Shown in pieces: positions 10,320 to 21,989 of a stretch of DNA of 64,000 nt. The stretch is taken from the NCBI GenBank assembly GCA_002914805.1, contig JXTB01000085.1:750670-814669 (forward strand). Reading direction: 5' to 3'. Numbering within the stretch: the first letter of the stretch is position 1; each line of letters starts with the position of its first letter. The notes under the pieces are model-generated. The model was not told where the DNA came from and did not search any database. It worked only from the letters and a program-made list of their open reading frames with translations. The position numbers and the translations under genes were made by a program. This DNA is from Parasponia andersonii (Eukaryota > Streptophyta > Magnoliopsida > Rosales > Cannabaceae).

Positions 10320-12376
10320 CTTTTAGGAGTTGTTACTCGTGATAAAGCTATATATAATTGACCATGTGTAAAAATTTCATTATCTAAATAGATACCTACT
10401 TTATTTAGTGATTGTCCTTGGCTTTTATTTATTATCATTGCATAACAGGTTTTTACAGGGAATTATCGCCTTTTTAAGGTGAATGGCTATTTGGATTCAT
10501 TAATAATCATTTCTATTCTTAGAATATATACTTTTTCATATTTATTATCTGAATTTATAATCTGACCTTCTATAATTCTATTTATTAATTATGTGATGAT
10601 AAGCCTTGTTCCATTATATAATTCTATTAATTGATTTAAATTTCGTAATAATATTATTGGAGTTCCAGTTTTAAGACTTAATTCATGTGGTGCTATGCTG
10701 TTAAAATTTAAAGTATGTAAAAATTCTTGAGGATATAATAAATTAAGTTCATCAATATTTTCAGTTAAAGCTATTATTGTATCATAATTGTAATAAATTT
10801 TTGATTCGTTTGGTATTAATGATAATATATATTTATTTATATTATCAGGTACATTATTTTTTTAGAGTTATTATTGCTCTATGTCGTATATAGTTGATAT
10901 TATTAATTTTTTTTTCAAAATCGTCATACATTAATTCTGAAATTTTTTCAATTAGATTTGTTTCGTATTATATTATATATTTTTTCTGGTATTTTAATCC
11001 ATAGTGCATCTTCATTTTCTGGATTTTTTATTCCTTTTGCAGTACCATTTCCAATATTTAATATCCATTTTGAAAGGTCTGAAATTTCTTTCTTTTCTTA
11101 TTCTGTTGTATTAGGATTTTTTAATCTCATATTTTCTGTAAAGAAGAATAATTTAAAATATGCCTATAGATAAGAATTATTTATGCTTGCATTTATTATC
11201 TCTTCTTGTATTCCACCAGGTATAACAGGTAAGATTTGTCTGAAATCACTTCCTAGTATAATTGTCATTCCACCAAAAAGTTGGTCAAAATTATTCTTTA
11301 AATCTTATAGTGTTTTGTCTAAAGCTTCAAAACAATGCTTATTATTCATTGGTGCTTCATCCCATAATATTAATGATATTTTTTCAATTAATTTTGCTAA
11401 TTTGGTTCGTTTTTTGATATGGTAAGTAAAAAATTTATCAGTTGATAAGGGTATTCGAAATCTTGAATGCGCGGTTCGGTTCTACTTTTAGGTAATAATA
11501 ATGAGACTATTCCAGATGACACAACAGCTAAAACAATTTCATTTTTTGATCTAACTTTTGTAATAATTACATTGCATAAATAAGTTTTTTCGGTGCCTCC
11601 GTATCCATAAATAAAGAATAAATCTTATTTTTTATTGTTCAATGACTCTATAATTTGTTCATAGATATATCGTTGTTCATTATTTAAGTTTTTTTCTAAA
11701 ATGGTGTTTTCTTCTTTGAATTTATCAATGTCGTAGTCTAATTCTTCTCGCAAGAGTTTGTTATTTCAATCGTCAATTAATGTTCCAGTTGGTAGAGGTA
11801 AATTAAAATTTGTTAGAGTTGATGAATTTGAATTTAATTGCTTTTCTAATTCATATAATACATAGTTATATAATTCATTTTCAGGTATTTGAAAGTTTGA
11901 ATTATTGAATAAGGTTTTGATTTTGTGTAGAATGTCTTCTGTCATAAGTTTCCAGTGATTTTGTAATAATATTGTTGGATTGTTTACATTACAAAATAAT
12001 AAAATTATGGTAAATAATTGTTGCAATTGATCTGAGGTTGACCAAAATGAGGCTTCTAAGATTGATTTATTCCATTTTTTATCATCTCCTAATAAACATA
12101 ATACATTACATGCTGCTTGATATGTTGGGTATGATATACTTTTAATAGTTCTTATAAATTCAAAACTTATTGCTACTTCTGATGATTTGATAATAATTTT
12201 AGATAATACAGTTCTCCGGAACTTGGATGGATGTAAAATGTTCATCCAATTGAATATTCTGATTTTCTAGGAGTCCAAATTTTATCTTTATTATTTCATA
12301 TCTATTTAGTGGGAAATTGTATATAGGAAAATTGTCTAGCTTCTGTGTTAATTTTATTAATTTACATCTCTAGGGC
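10320..12376 (-). pseudogene. Helitron PIF1-type helicase remnant
   Basis: Minus-strand fragments in several frames give helicase motifs in order. WTPRKSEYSIG then HPSSGE is the Helitron domain before the helicase. Next come FIRTIKSISYPTYQAACNVL (ORF 12245-11766), a Walker A region GYGGTEKTYL (11592-11606) in which the second loop Gly is Glu, and Walker B ILWDEAPMN (about 11350). These are followed by [17 protein letters not shown] (about 11235-11285) and the C-terminal [32 protein letters not shown] (about 10325-10440). The helicase would unwind DNA for rolling-circle transposition. A TGA after YSIG, at least one frameshift near 12200, other stops and the altered Walker A residue show it is dead. 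Confidence 0.85.
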
Positions 12377-12399
12377 ACAAAATGAACTCACCCCTAACC

Positions 12400-13470
12400 C
12401 TCTTGGAGGTAGCGGCTTCCTCTCGTCGGAGCCTAACGCACTCCTTGGTCATGATCTTCACTGCCTCTTCGAGCTCGTGACTGGTCGGCGCCACCAGGTC
12501 ATTGGGACCCGCCTACTGGCTCGAGACCGTGATCTGACGACCCACCATGGCGATGCGACTTTGCTCATCCCAGTGGAACTGGTTCAGAGCCAAGGCGTCA
12601 AGCTGGCTCCGAAGGTGCTTGGTGATGACCCATGTGTCCAGCGGAAAGAGGAGATATGAGACCATCCTTGGCATCGTGTTTATCACCTAGGGATTCAGAA
12701 CGGCCTGAATGTGTCGACAATCCCCGGAGGACCCGAAGGCGACGACTCCCTCCAGCTCCTTGAGCCACCCCGCCGACAGCCGCGGCTCGAACCTGTTTTC
12801 CTCCACAGAGGCTGCGCGAGGCAAAATCTCATAAGTAAAAACGGACAAAATGCACGTAGACCCAAAAATCACGACTCAATTCTTACTTTGCAGAAAAAAT
12901 GGGGGAATTTGGAAACGCTCTTCGTTCACCCAAGGAGAACACCACGCCCCTCTGACAGCGTACAGCCTGGAGTGGGAATCCCATTGCTTGTCCAACCTCG
13001 GTAAGCCCCAAAAAAGTGGCGTCCTGGGAGCAGTTGGAGGTAGAAAGTAGAGTAAGAGCTCTTTTTGGGGATGAGGGTGAGCTTGTAGGCATAAAAGACC
13101 ACCTCCAGGTCGATATACACTTTGAGGAGGACCGACAGAGCAAAGAGCCCCATCAGGATCATGACCCTGTTAGCGTTCAGTTGCATTGGGTGAATCCCCA
13201 CCAGGCTGAAGAATTGGAGTACTGGAAAAGGAAGGAGAAACCGCAGTCATTCCAGTTGCCTCCTCCCCAAGACGATAGAGCCTTCGGGGGCAGAGGGGTG
13301 AAGGTACCTGTCCACTGGGTCCTTAACTCTTTGCAAAGTGACTCTGTCAGGGAAGCAGAGTTGCCTCCTTAACAAGCCCAACTCGGAATCCGCGACGGGG
13401 GCAGAGCTTCTGATTCTGATTCGGGGCTATTGTTTTGGATGCGATCGAAGAGAGCAAAAGTTTCTGGGAA
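12400..13470 (-). pseudogene. Antisense ORF fragment of the Tat element (Transposase_28-like)
   Basis: The minus-strand frame 13201-12926 contains GIHPMQLNANRVMILMGL and LTLIPKKSSYSTFYLQLL. These match almost residue for residue the plus-strand ORF at 56161-56433 (GIHPMQLNVNGIMILIGL). This is the region usually annotated as a putative gypsy-type transposon domain. Further pieces match in other frames (12872-12687: ENRFEPRLSAGWLKELEG), so frameshifts and intron remnants are present. The copy stops at 12377, near the homologue of a predicted splice donor in the larger copy. Confidence 0.75.
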
Positions 13471-13788
13471 AGGGAAGATTCGGAAACCCTAAGATTTGAG
13501 AATGCTGGAATACTTTGAGATTTTGGTAAAGTAAGAAATGAGCACAAGTGTGGCTTTTTTAGAGGAGGAGTCGAAGAGTCTTCCCTGGAGAAGAACAGTG
13601 CAAGGGAGAAGGAAGCACTAGAATTTCAAAATTTGAAAAAATCGTGACACAGGTTAGCATACACCAGTGTCAGTTTTTGGGGAAAAATAACGGTAATAAG
13701 CCACGTGTACCCTTCGAATTGGCAGACCGGAGGCACGATTTCCCCGCTTGATGGATGTGAATCCATCAAATAGGAAAATTGGGGCAGT

Positions 13789-14721
13789 TATGGGGCCTGC
13801 TCTTTGATCATATACCATGTGGACGATTAAGTGGCAGAACAGGTCACAGGGAGCACACTGTCTGACACTTGTCTAGAAGGACCGCTTAAAAGCTACACGA
13901 GTCGCACGTGATACTCTATGGGCCCGTGGGCTGTCAGAGGCCAGGGCCGAATCCATCCCAGACCCTGAACGGGTTCGGTCCAGTCTAACTCTTACCTCGA
14001 CTGGGTCAGGAGCCTCGAGGGTCTTCCGCCAAGAAGATCATCGGAGACAGCGCACTGTTCCAGACCTAAACAGGACATTTAATGCAATCCTAGGTAGGTG
14101 TGTGCATTGGGAAAACCGTCTTGACATGACGGCGGCTTGTTAAAGTCTCCCCCTCCCCCACCGGGGTCGAGCCATAGGGGACGACAGAAAGTAGGTCACG
14201 GCGATGCAAGGGAGATTACGGTAACCACGGCCCGTAATTTCTGGAATAAGTCATGATGAGAAAAGGTACTCGATCCTGGGATTGGGAGCCAGAAAATTCT
14301 CAATTCCAGGACTATATATGAGCCATGCGTCCCTCTGAGGACATAGGCATACACACACACACAGAGATAGATAAAAGTTTATAAGCAAAAGAAAAAAACT
14401 TGATCTTTGCTGCTCAATCTCAGGGAAAAACATCTTGACTTAAGCATCAGAGAGCCTTTGCAGGTGGCCACCCCCATCTCTCCAACCCAACCTGAAGTCA
14501 AAAGCATTCTGGGATAGCGAGGATACGTGAACAGTTAGTAATCTCAGGGAAAAACATCTTGACTTAAGCATCAGAGAGTCTTTGCAGGTGGCCACCCCCA
14601 TCTCTCCAACCCAACCTGAAGTCAAAAGCATTCTGGGATAGCGAGGATACGTGAACAGTTAGTAGATATAATATCAACAGTTCAGAAACACGTGGACAGC
14701 TGGTGAGAATCATCACCAACA
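13789..14721 (+). repeat. LTR of the Tat fragment
   Basis: It is homologous in reverse to the LTR at 54770-55588. The outer end reads CACCAACA (14721), matching TGTTGG at 54770, and the inner end abuts the polypurine tract. It is about 110 bp longer than its relative, largely because of a 124-bp tandem duplication at 14417-14664. Confidence 0.75.
14417..14664. repeat. Near-perfect 124-bp tandem duplication inside the LTR
   Basis: Units 14417-14540 and 14541-14664 both begin ATCTCAGGGAAAAACATC and end CAGTTAGTA. I see one difference (GCC versus GTC after CAGAGA). Such identity in an old LTR means a recent duplication or an assembly artefact. Confidence 0.95.
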
Positions 14722-15780
14722 ATGTTTTTAAAATATTGATTTGTCTAAAACCTTATGGACTTGAGAGAGTTTAAGGAGTACCTTTTTCTTCACCTGCTTC
14801 TTATATACAAACAAAACAAATTTATCATTTGTATTGGAAAGATAAAATAAATATCGAAGCGATAATTTTTTTTTTCAAGGCGAAAGGAGTAATTTTAACT
14901 GTAAATAAAAAAATTCAAGCAAGCTTATGTTTCCTTGTTGGAATTACATCACAAAATGATTTGATAATCACGTCTCTTTAACCCGAAATCGCTAAAAACT
15001 AGGGATTTTATCTCGTTTATCATTATTTAATACCATATAATATGATAAATGAGTTTATCATAATTAAACTAGTGAATTTTTTTATTGTAAAGAAAAAATT
15101 TCAAGTAAGTCTGTTTTTTTTTGTTGAAATTGTATCACAAAATGATTCGATAGTCAGATCTACTAAACTCTAAGGAACTATGAATTCTGCATAGTTTATC
15201 GTTCATTTAATACCATATAATGTGACAAATAAATTTATTACAGCTCAACTAAGAATTAAAATTTATCATATGTAGATCGAATGTTATTCGTCCTTTATAG
15301 GTGATAATTCAATCTGGCAAGTAGTATTAAAAATGTAAGATATTTGGTAAGATATTTAGCATTAAAATAATTATTGTATTAAATCCAAAAAATGTATTGA
15401 AGAAAACACGCACATGAGTAGTACACCGTACACGTGACTTTCTCCTGCTTTTTTGCTTGAAACCAATAAACGTTACGAACACCCGTCTATTAGAAAACTA
15501 AGAGGGCAAAATTTTTATGACTTGTCATTACCTTATTCGCTGGATAGAGAATGAGACAGGACTTCGAAGATCCAGGTCAAAAAAGAGAATTTTCTTTGAA
15601 AGACCAAAAAGATTGAATTACACGATATATAATTTCATCATTTAATATTATATCGAATAACCAATAAAGAATAACCAGATAATTTTACATAAACCATAGT
15701 TCCAATCTCAAACTTCCCACCAACACTTAAAGTGATTATTTATGGAATTAACCAAAGCCATTAATAATCATAATTATTAT
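14722..15780. repeat. Intergenic DNA with a two-unit diverged tandem repeat
   Basis: Between about 14905 and 15275 a unit of about 185 bp occurs twice. Shared blocks include ATCACAAAATGATT, TAATACCATATAAT and TTCAAG with a following GTTG(G)AATT. No coding sequence was recognised here. The rest, to the gene ending at 15828, is AT-rich with no identified feature. Confidence 0.6.
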
Positions 15781-15827
15781 AATTAAGCAGTAGTAGTAGC
15801 ACTTTTCTTATTTACCAACTTTTTTTT

Positions 15828-16457
15828 TTAGTACTCTGTTTTGTAGGAGACGCTCTTTCCAGTAGTAGTAGTAGTAGTAGCGGAACTTGAACTCGACCCA
15901 GCTGAAGCCGATGGATGAGATGTTGTCTTAAATTTGGTTCGGTGAATATAATCCGAAACATGATCCTGAAAGCTTCCTTTTTTCTTTATCCCACGATCTG
16001 CCCCTGACGTCATCATATTCTCCTCTCCGCCGCCATGGTCGACGTCCGGAGATGCTTCGGTTTTGCTTCGCACTCGATTGATAAACTCCTCAAAGGTGTT
16101 GTTCAGATGATCATGATCATGATGGTGGTGATGACGATGATTATCTGGGCTCTTCTTGCTATGACCATTAGTGGGGCCCTCAATGAGAACCAGCTTTCTC
16201 TGACTCGGAATCTCTTCTTCATCATTCTTCTTAGGCTTCGGCTCGTCACGCACCAAAACCACGCCGTTTTTCCCAGTCGGGGCTCCGTTTTGGATTTCAA
16301 CGGTTCTTTCAGTAAGGTAGCTTTGACGGGTTGCCGCCGGTGTGGGCCCTCTCGTACGGAACGATATGCGGCGAAGCACTGTGAAGAGCTTTTGACAGAC
16401 TCCTAAAGAGTCAGAGTCGCCATTGATGGTACTAGTAATTGTGGTCTTTTTCTCCAT
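15828..16457 (-). CDS. Plant protein of unknown function, His/Ser/Thr-rich
   Basis: A single-exon ORF, open from 16532. I choose the Met at 16457 because a TATA box (TATAAATA, 16512-16505) lies about 50 bases upstream, inside the longer frame, and the context AATCAATCAATGGAG is good for plants. That gives 209 aa. No enzyme domain or membrane segment is visible. There is a His/Asp-rich stretch (HRHHHHHDHDH) and a Ser/Thr-rich tail. Two short segments look conserved: FEEFINRVRSKTEASPD and FQDHVSDYIHRTKFKT. I do not recognise the family by name, but the layout fits small, probably disordered plant-specific proteins. Base composition is higher in GC than the flanks, supporting a real gene. Confidence 0.7.
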   Translation of the reverse strand: MEKKTTITSTINGDSDSLGVCQKLFTVLRRISFRTRGPTPAATRQSYLTERTVEIQNGAPTGKNGVVLVRDEPKPKKNDEEEIPSQRKLVLIEGPTNGHSKKSPDNHRHHHHHDHDHLNNTFEEFINRVRSKTEASPDVDHGGGEENMMTSGADRGIKKKGSFQDHVSDYIHRTKFKTTSHPSASAGSSSSSATTTTTTGKSVSYKTEY

Positions 16458-16504
16458 TGATTGATTTTTTTTTTTTGGGATAAAAGCTAAGAGTGGAATA
16501 CAGG

Positions 16505-16512
16505 TATTTATA
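16505..16512 (-). promoter_or_regulatory. TATA box of the 15828-16457 gene
   Basis: TATAAATA on the minus strand, about 48-55 bases before the chosen start codon. It would place transcription initiation near 16475-16485 and give a very short 5' leader, which excludes the longer ORF start at 16532. Confidence 0.55.
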
Positions 16513-16532
16513 ATCTTATCATTGTGTTTCAT

Positions 16533-17555
16533 TAAAGTGTGAATGTGAAAAGAGAATAGAAAATGACAGACCCAGAAAAAAGTAAAAGTCGATGATTCTT
16601 TGTGGAAAAACTTTGATTGGGAGAGATATTAATGAAGGGAAAGCTCGGAGTAAGATTCTTCATAGTAACGCCATTAGTTTAACTTCTTTTCTTTTATAAT
16701 TTTATTATATTGTTATTTGTGTTTTGTTATTTTTTATTTTTTTCTTGTGACTTTTTATTTGGGATCATATTCTTTCTCACTTCCTTTTGCATTCGTTTTC
16801 TTGACCAAGTTAATTCAAAGACCAAGTATAGAGAGGCGCCCTATGTTTGGATGTTGAAAACACCAATTATTCCCAATAGACATGAAGCTTTAATCGTAAG
16901 TTTAGTATATAATTTGTCTGTTTTCATACTTGCTTTTGCTCCAAAGCCTTTTGCTAGGTCTAATATGTACCCTTCACATACCAGGCGGGTTTACATTTAC
17001 TCTATTAGAGGAGCTATAAGTTCTTCTATCAAAAAAAAAAAAAAAAAAATTACAAGGCCAGGCCAACTTTGCATGCTAAGTTAAAACAATGGAATATTCC
17101 TTATTTATCTTAGGCCAAGTCTACGGCAGATAGATCTATTAATAGAGCTAAATTTAACAGTTTAGGAGTTATTCAGTGATTTGTGGAGTCCATCCTATTT
17201 CTTTCAAAAGAAAATTAGCTAAATTAATTTTGACCGTCAGTTAGGATCCAATGGTAAAAAAAGAGAAGAAAAAAGAAAAAAAAAAAAAAAAGCTTTCCAG
17301 AGCTTTACACAGAATTCTTCTTTATCTTTATGTTCAACTATAAATTTAATCATGTAAACAGTAATAAACACTGATAGTTAAAACGAGTTTTAGTGCTGGG
17401 GCTTTTGCAACGGATGAATTTCAGTGCATGTGCTTTTGCTGCAGATAAATTTTAGTGCCGTGGCTTTGCTGCAGATGCAGATTAGATATAAATATAAAGT
17501 ATTATAAATTAGTAATAAAATATTTATTATATTAGTTATAATACTTCATAATATT
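16533..17555. other. Intergenic DNA, small tandem repeat at 17393-17480
   Basis: No gene is supported. The plus-strand frame from 16710 opens with a Phe-rich stretch and ends in a lysine run coded by poly-A, so I did not accept it. At about 17393-17480 a unit of about 31 bp (TTTAGTGC..., GGCTTTTGC..., GATAAA) repeats roughly three times. Confidence 0.5.
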
Positions 17556-17559
17556 TAAC

Positions 17560-20500
17560 AATAGCATAATATCTAAAGAATGATTTTTATTACTTCAATT
17601 AATTTTATATTTCATTTTTAATTTATAATTGAAAATAATGAAAATCGAGACAAACCCAATATATAAATCAACAAAATCAAATAATATCTTAATTACTTAA
17701 AATTAGTCTTTCAAACTTAATATATAAAACATTAATTAATACATACCATAGAATTGAATACACAATAATAATGAAATTTAGCTAATAATTTTAAAACAAA
17801 ATTAATTAGTTTTTTTTTTTCTTTCTCTCTCTTCCATAAAGTCTTCATTCTTTTCTTCACGAGTAAAAAGTACAAAATCCTTCATCCATCAAATACAACT
17901 GATTTTATATGTAATATAAATAAATACACCTTATTAAATATATAGATATACAAAAAATTTGGCTTTAGATATATAGAAGTATCATCAATACATGACAAAT
18001 TGGTATGATAATATATTCTGAAATGTTTATCTACCTATCTAAGAAAGTAATCTTTTTTAAGCATATTTCTACCAATTAAATAAACATACAAAATATTGTC
18101 GATATGTATAAGAAAAACGCGATCATAGAATACAATGTGGAATTACCCAAAAACTACAAGTGAATAAAGGTAATATTAAAAGAAAAACAGTTTTAAAAAG
18201 GAGACTTTGAAAACAAAAACAACAATGATGCAAAAGAAAATATAGAAAAGTAAAGAGCTATTTGTAAAAGCAAAGTTGAATTACAGAAAAGAAAAAACAT
18301 GATTTCCTATTAAGTACATTTTGTTTTCAATCCTTAAAATTTTTCCTTTTCAAAATAGAATTACAATAATAAAAAAATTAAATACTAAGGAAATTAGATA
18401 TAATATATTTATACAATTTGACAAATCCTCCTAATAAAAAAAAAGTTTCAAAAGATAAAATTAAATAATTAGGTAAAGAAAAAATCAAAACAATTTTTAA
18501 TACCAAAGAAACTCTTATTTACATTAGCGGAAGTTTATATTCACAGTAATTTTTAGACAATTTATATTTTACTCCAAATGTAAAAAAAATTAGCAATCAT
18601 CATGGCCAAAAACAACTAAATCATAAAATATAATGAAGAAAATATCAACGAAATAAAGACTAGAAACAAAAAGTGATCTACGATATATGACCACCAAATT
18701 GAAGTCAATCCTCTAGTCAAAGTCAACATGAAAAACCAATTTGGCTTGCCAATAAAGAGCTAAATTAAAAATACTAAAAGGCCACACTCACACACTAAAC
18801 ATAAAAATAATTTTAAAGTAGCACAACAGAATAAAGTCGCAAAACCTAATTAAATTAAAACCCATGACAAAAAAAGAGAAATATAAATACTAAAATCGTA
18901 CGTACTCTTCAATAACACAACAATATTAAATTCAATTCAAAACCAATTTAATAAGATGTTTTAACGGTAGATAATATTTAATGCAACAACAAAGAAATAA
19001 ATGTGCTAATAATACACAAATAGAAGACATGGTAAATATTAATTAATATCAGAGTAAAAATATAGCTATAACTGAAAGAGAAACAACCGAAAAATATATA
19101 TATATCAGATAACAATAATAAATATATATCAGATAACAATAATAAATACTCATAGTACCTAAGACAGTCCGGAAAAAGTCTTTCAAACTGAATTCAGAGA
19201 AGCACATGTTATATGAAAAACAGAAAACAGAGTAATAAACTCAGGAAGTTTAAGTAAAAGGAATTAAGAAAAAGAGAACACAGAATTAGCCAACAAAAAG
19301 GGGGGAAAAAAAAGAAGTGAAAAAACAAAAGCCAGATAAAACGATTCACTAAAAGGACATAGAAAAAAAAAAGATATGAAATACAGAAGCATTAGAAGAA
19401 TTATAATAACAGTTTACAATATTCAACCCGAGACAAATATTTACACATAATCAGTGCAAATCAAACAATACAGATTAATTAAAGGCAGAATAAAATATAA
19501 GTAAAAGGAAATATAAAAGAATTTAATGAAATATTCCAACAACACACAATATTCAAGTCAGTAATAATGAAATAAATATATCGATAGTATATTAATAATA
19601 CATAAAATAGATATTAATTAATAACAGAACAAAATACAGACATAACTAAAAGAAGAAAAATTGATATAAAGGCAGATGTAGACAGTATAATTTATATATG
19701 TAATACCTGAAGTGTTTCAAAAAGAGCCCTCGCAACCGACTTTCAGGAAGATACAAATTATCCACATATCACAGAAGAGGGTAAAACAATAACGAAAACA
19801 GTAAAGCAAGATCATAGTAATTTCAGTCACTTATGAAAAAGAAATAATGCCAAAGGAAGTAGGATATAAAAAGTACTAAAACATGCATATAACCAAATAA
19901 GACTAAAAGGTATATATAATAGGCAATAAATTCAAACTACACAAGTGGCGGCACCTGAAACAACCAAGTAATTAAGAAAAAATATTTAAAGAGAAGAAGT
20001 CAAAAACTCAGTGAGCACGAATAACTAAAGTAAACAAATACTAAAAAGAGAATATTATTTGACTATATCAAATAAACTTCAAAAATATATTTAAACAATG
20101 AAATTCCTTCATTTTCCTACTCTACTTTTAATTTTTTTCCTATTTTTTCCCTCCTTTTTTTTTCTTAATTTAAATAACACGTTAAAAAATAAAACAACAT
20201 TAATTAAATTTTGTAAACAACATCAAAATCATAAATGCGAAAAGACATAGTATTAATAACAAAAACAGGGGTCATCATTAACATACAAAAAAAAATCTAA
20301 ACTGCGTAATATATATCAATGAGAGATAAAAAAAAAAAACAGAGTATCCTCTAGAAAACACTATAGAAACTCAAAGATACAAAACCAACATATCCACAGA
20401 TTGCTGTACACACATACACATGTATATATATATATACATATTTTTTAATCATGATTATGGCAAAAAAAACAAAATGGTACAAATATCACGACATTTTGAA

Positions 20501-21330
20501 AGAAAAAAGTCCAACCAAGATAATATAAAAATGGAGCCTTATCTCTAAAAAGCCCATATTTGCAGATAAAAGCGGGAAAAAAAAAATTGGATGACAGCCC
20601 AAAATAAACCCAAAAAGAAAAACAATAGATCATCAAAAATTTGCAGAACAATACAAATCAAGAACATCAGGAATTATTAAATATACCAAAAAAGCCAAAA
20701 CTTTAATACACATCAATGGGTAATAGTGAAACAATAATAGGACCAAATCAGGAAAAAAATAAAGTTCTAAGGAGCGAAATTACCAGAAAAGAGAGAAAGT
20801 CCCTATGCGGCTTAGATCCATACAACGAAATCCATATTCACCAACAAAAGATCAAAAAACAAAGAATAGAAAATTAAAAAAAAAAAAAACCAAACAAAAA
20901 TTACAGCACACATGGGAAGAAGAAAATAGAACTCAAAAGTTAAAAAAAAAAAAGATAAAAACTTAAAATAACAAAAAAAAATAAAGAGAAGTCATAACCT
21001 AAATTGAATAAACAGAGAAAAGCAAAGGAAAAAGAAAAGAATGATTGGAAGAGAAGTAAACAGAAAGGCAAGAACTAAGGAGAAAAAAAAAAGATAAAGA
21101 AGAAGCGGAAAAGTCAAAAGCGGAAGAACATTAAGAAATAAATAAAATAAAAAACCACCACACCATCATTAATGCACCCAATCCGTTGAGAATACCAAAA
21201 CACAACCCCCCACCCAATATCCACTCTGCTTCTAAGCTCGAGAGTAAAACCGTAAAAACATGACACTAAAATCTGAAAAAAAAAATTAAATAAATAGCAA
21301 AATGACAAAAAAAAACCCTTATTACTGTTC
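17560..21330. repeat. Dispersed repeat, copy B
   Basis: Homologous to 920-3165 and 6985-7470 in the same order and orientation. It lacks the MITE at 1346 and the whole 3175-6985 segment, and instead has about 900 bp (19955-20855) unmatched in copy A. A conserved exon-like block ending in a GTATTACAT donor on the minus strand lies at about 19707-19765. No protein was recognised in any frame. The copies look well diverged (my visual estimate is roughly three-quarters identical in good blocks). Confidence 0.65.
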
Positions 21331-21989
21331 ATTCTACAGTATTTTTCCTAACTTTAGATGTATATAATGATTTTTCCCCGTATATATAATAATGCGTTAC
21401 TGTTCATTGTAGAATTTTCCCCCCTACTTTAGATATATATAATAATGTCTACCGCATAGGTTAGCAGAAAGTAGAAATCTTTAGATTACGTTTTTCGCTT
21501 TTTCTCTTTCTTCGGTCTTTACAACGTTGAAAGAAAAATAATAGGTAAGCGTAATTCAAAATCATATTACTTTATATGTTAGTACCCCTAGGTTTAAATA
21601 TACCCGCAACAATTTGTAAGCAGTAACGAGAACAGCACAAAATCTAATTCCTGGTCCATTCCACAGGCAGTGTAATACAACTAAAAGTTTGAAAAAGAAG
21701 AGAAACAAAGCAAAACTATGCCACTAAGCCACGCAAATTTACAAGGCTACAAGGATCACTAGCTGTAAATCATTTACAAAATGTTCTCAAGATGATTGTG
21801 TATAGGGACCCCGAAGTCATTACTTAAGTACTAATTCAGGAAAGAATTATAGGTTACATCTTAATACTTCAAGGCAAACGCCATGGGTGCTTGACACCAT
21901 GAAACGAACAAGATATTGCGATTTTGAATGTCTGATCCAATCTTAGGTGTTTCTGTCAACGAGATACAAATGTGTGAAAAAGTAGACAC
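21331..21989. other. Spacer and probable 3' UTR of the SP1-like gene
   Basis: The left part repeats short ACTGTTCATT and TATATATAAT motifs (21325-21450). From about 21600 composition changes to that of the neighbouring gene and probably represents its 3' untranslated region on the minus strand. No ORF is supported. Confidence 0.4.

Larger units (their letters stand above)
7498..12376 (-). mobile_element. Decayed autonomous-type Helitron, 5' part missing
   Basis: On the minus strand, a PIF1-like Helitron helicase (12370-10320) is followed by an RPA1-like single-strand-binding gene (10160-8010). This is the gene pair seen in plant Helitrons. At 7498-7525 the minus strand reads as a GC-rich hairpin, then an A run, then CTCG followed by T. 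That matches a Helitron 3' end (hairpin, short spacer, CTRR, host T) except for one base. The Rep nuclease part would lie upstream but is absent: at 12377 the sequence switches abruptly to a GC-richer retrotransposon fragment. Stops and frameshifts show the copy is dead. Confidence 0.75.
12377..14721 (+). mobile_element. 3' fragment of a Tat-lineage Ty3/gypsy element
   Basis: This block is much richer in GC than its surroundings. In reverse complement it is homologous to 54770-about 56995, the 3' end of the larger element at the right of the window. In plus orientation it holds the 5' half of an antisense ORF (minus strand, about 13500-12377), a hairpin (about 13746-13770), a polypurine tract (AAAATTGGGGCAG, about 13775-13787) and an LTR (about 13789-14721). 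The gag-pol part is missing. It interrupts the Helitron helicase at 12377, so it arrived later or the two were joined by rearrangement. Confidence 0.85.

Noticed and set aside
11183..11425. 80-codon plus-strand ORF
   Set aside because: It is the reverse of helicase sequence: the minus strand gives [10 protein letters not shown] and WDEAPM in the same place.
16035..16406. 123-codon ORF on the plus strand
   Set aside because: It is the shadow of the minus-strand gene at 15828-16457, which has the TATA box and protein-like composition.
16710..17084. 124-codon ORF with hydrophobic start
   Set aside because: Phe-rich from poly-T, ends in poly-Lys from poly-A, no motif, no homologous frame elsewhere in the window.
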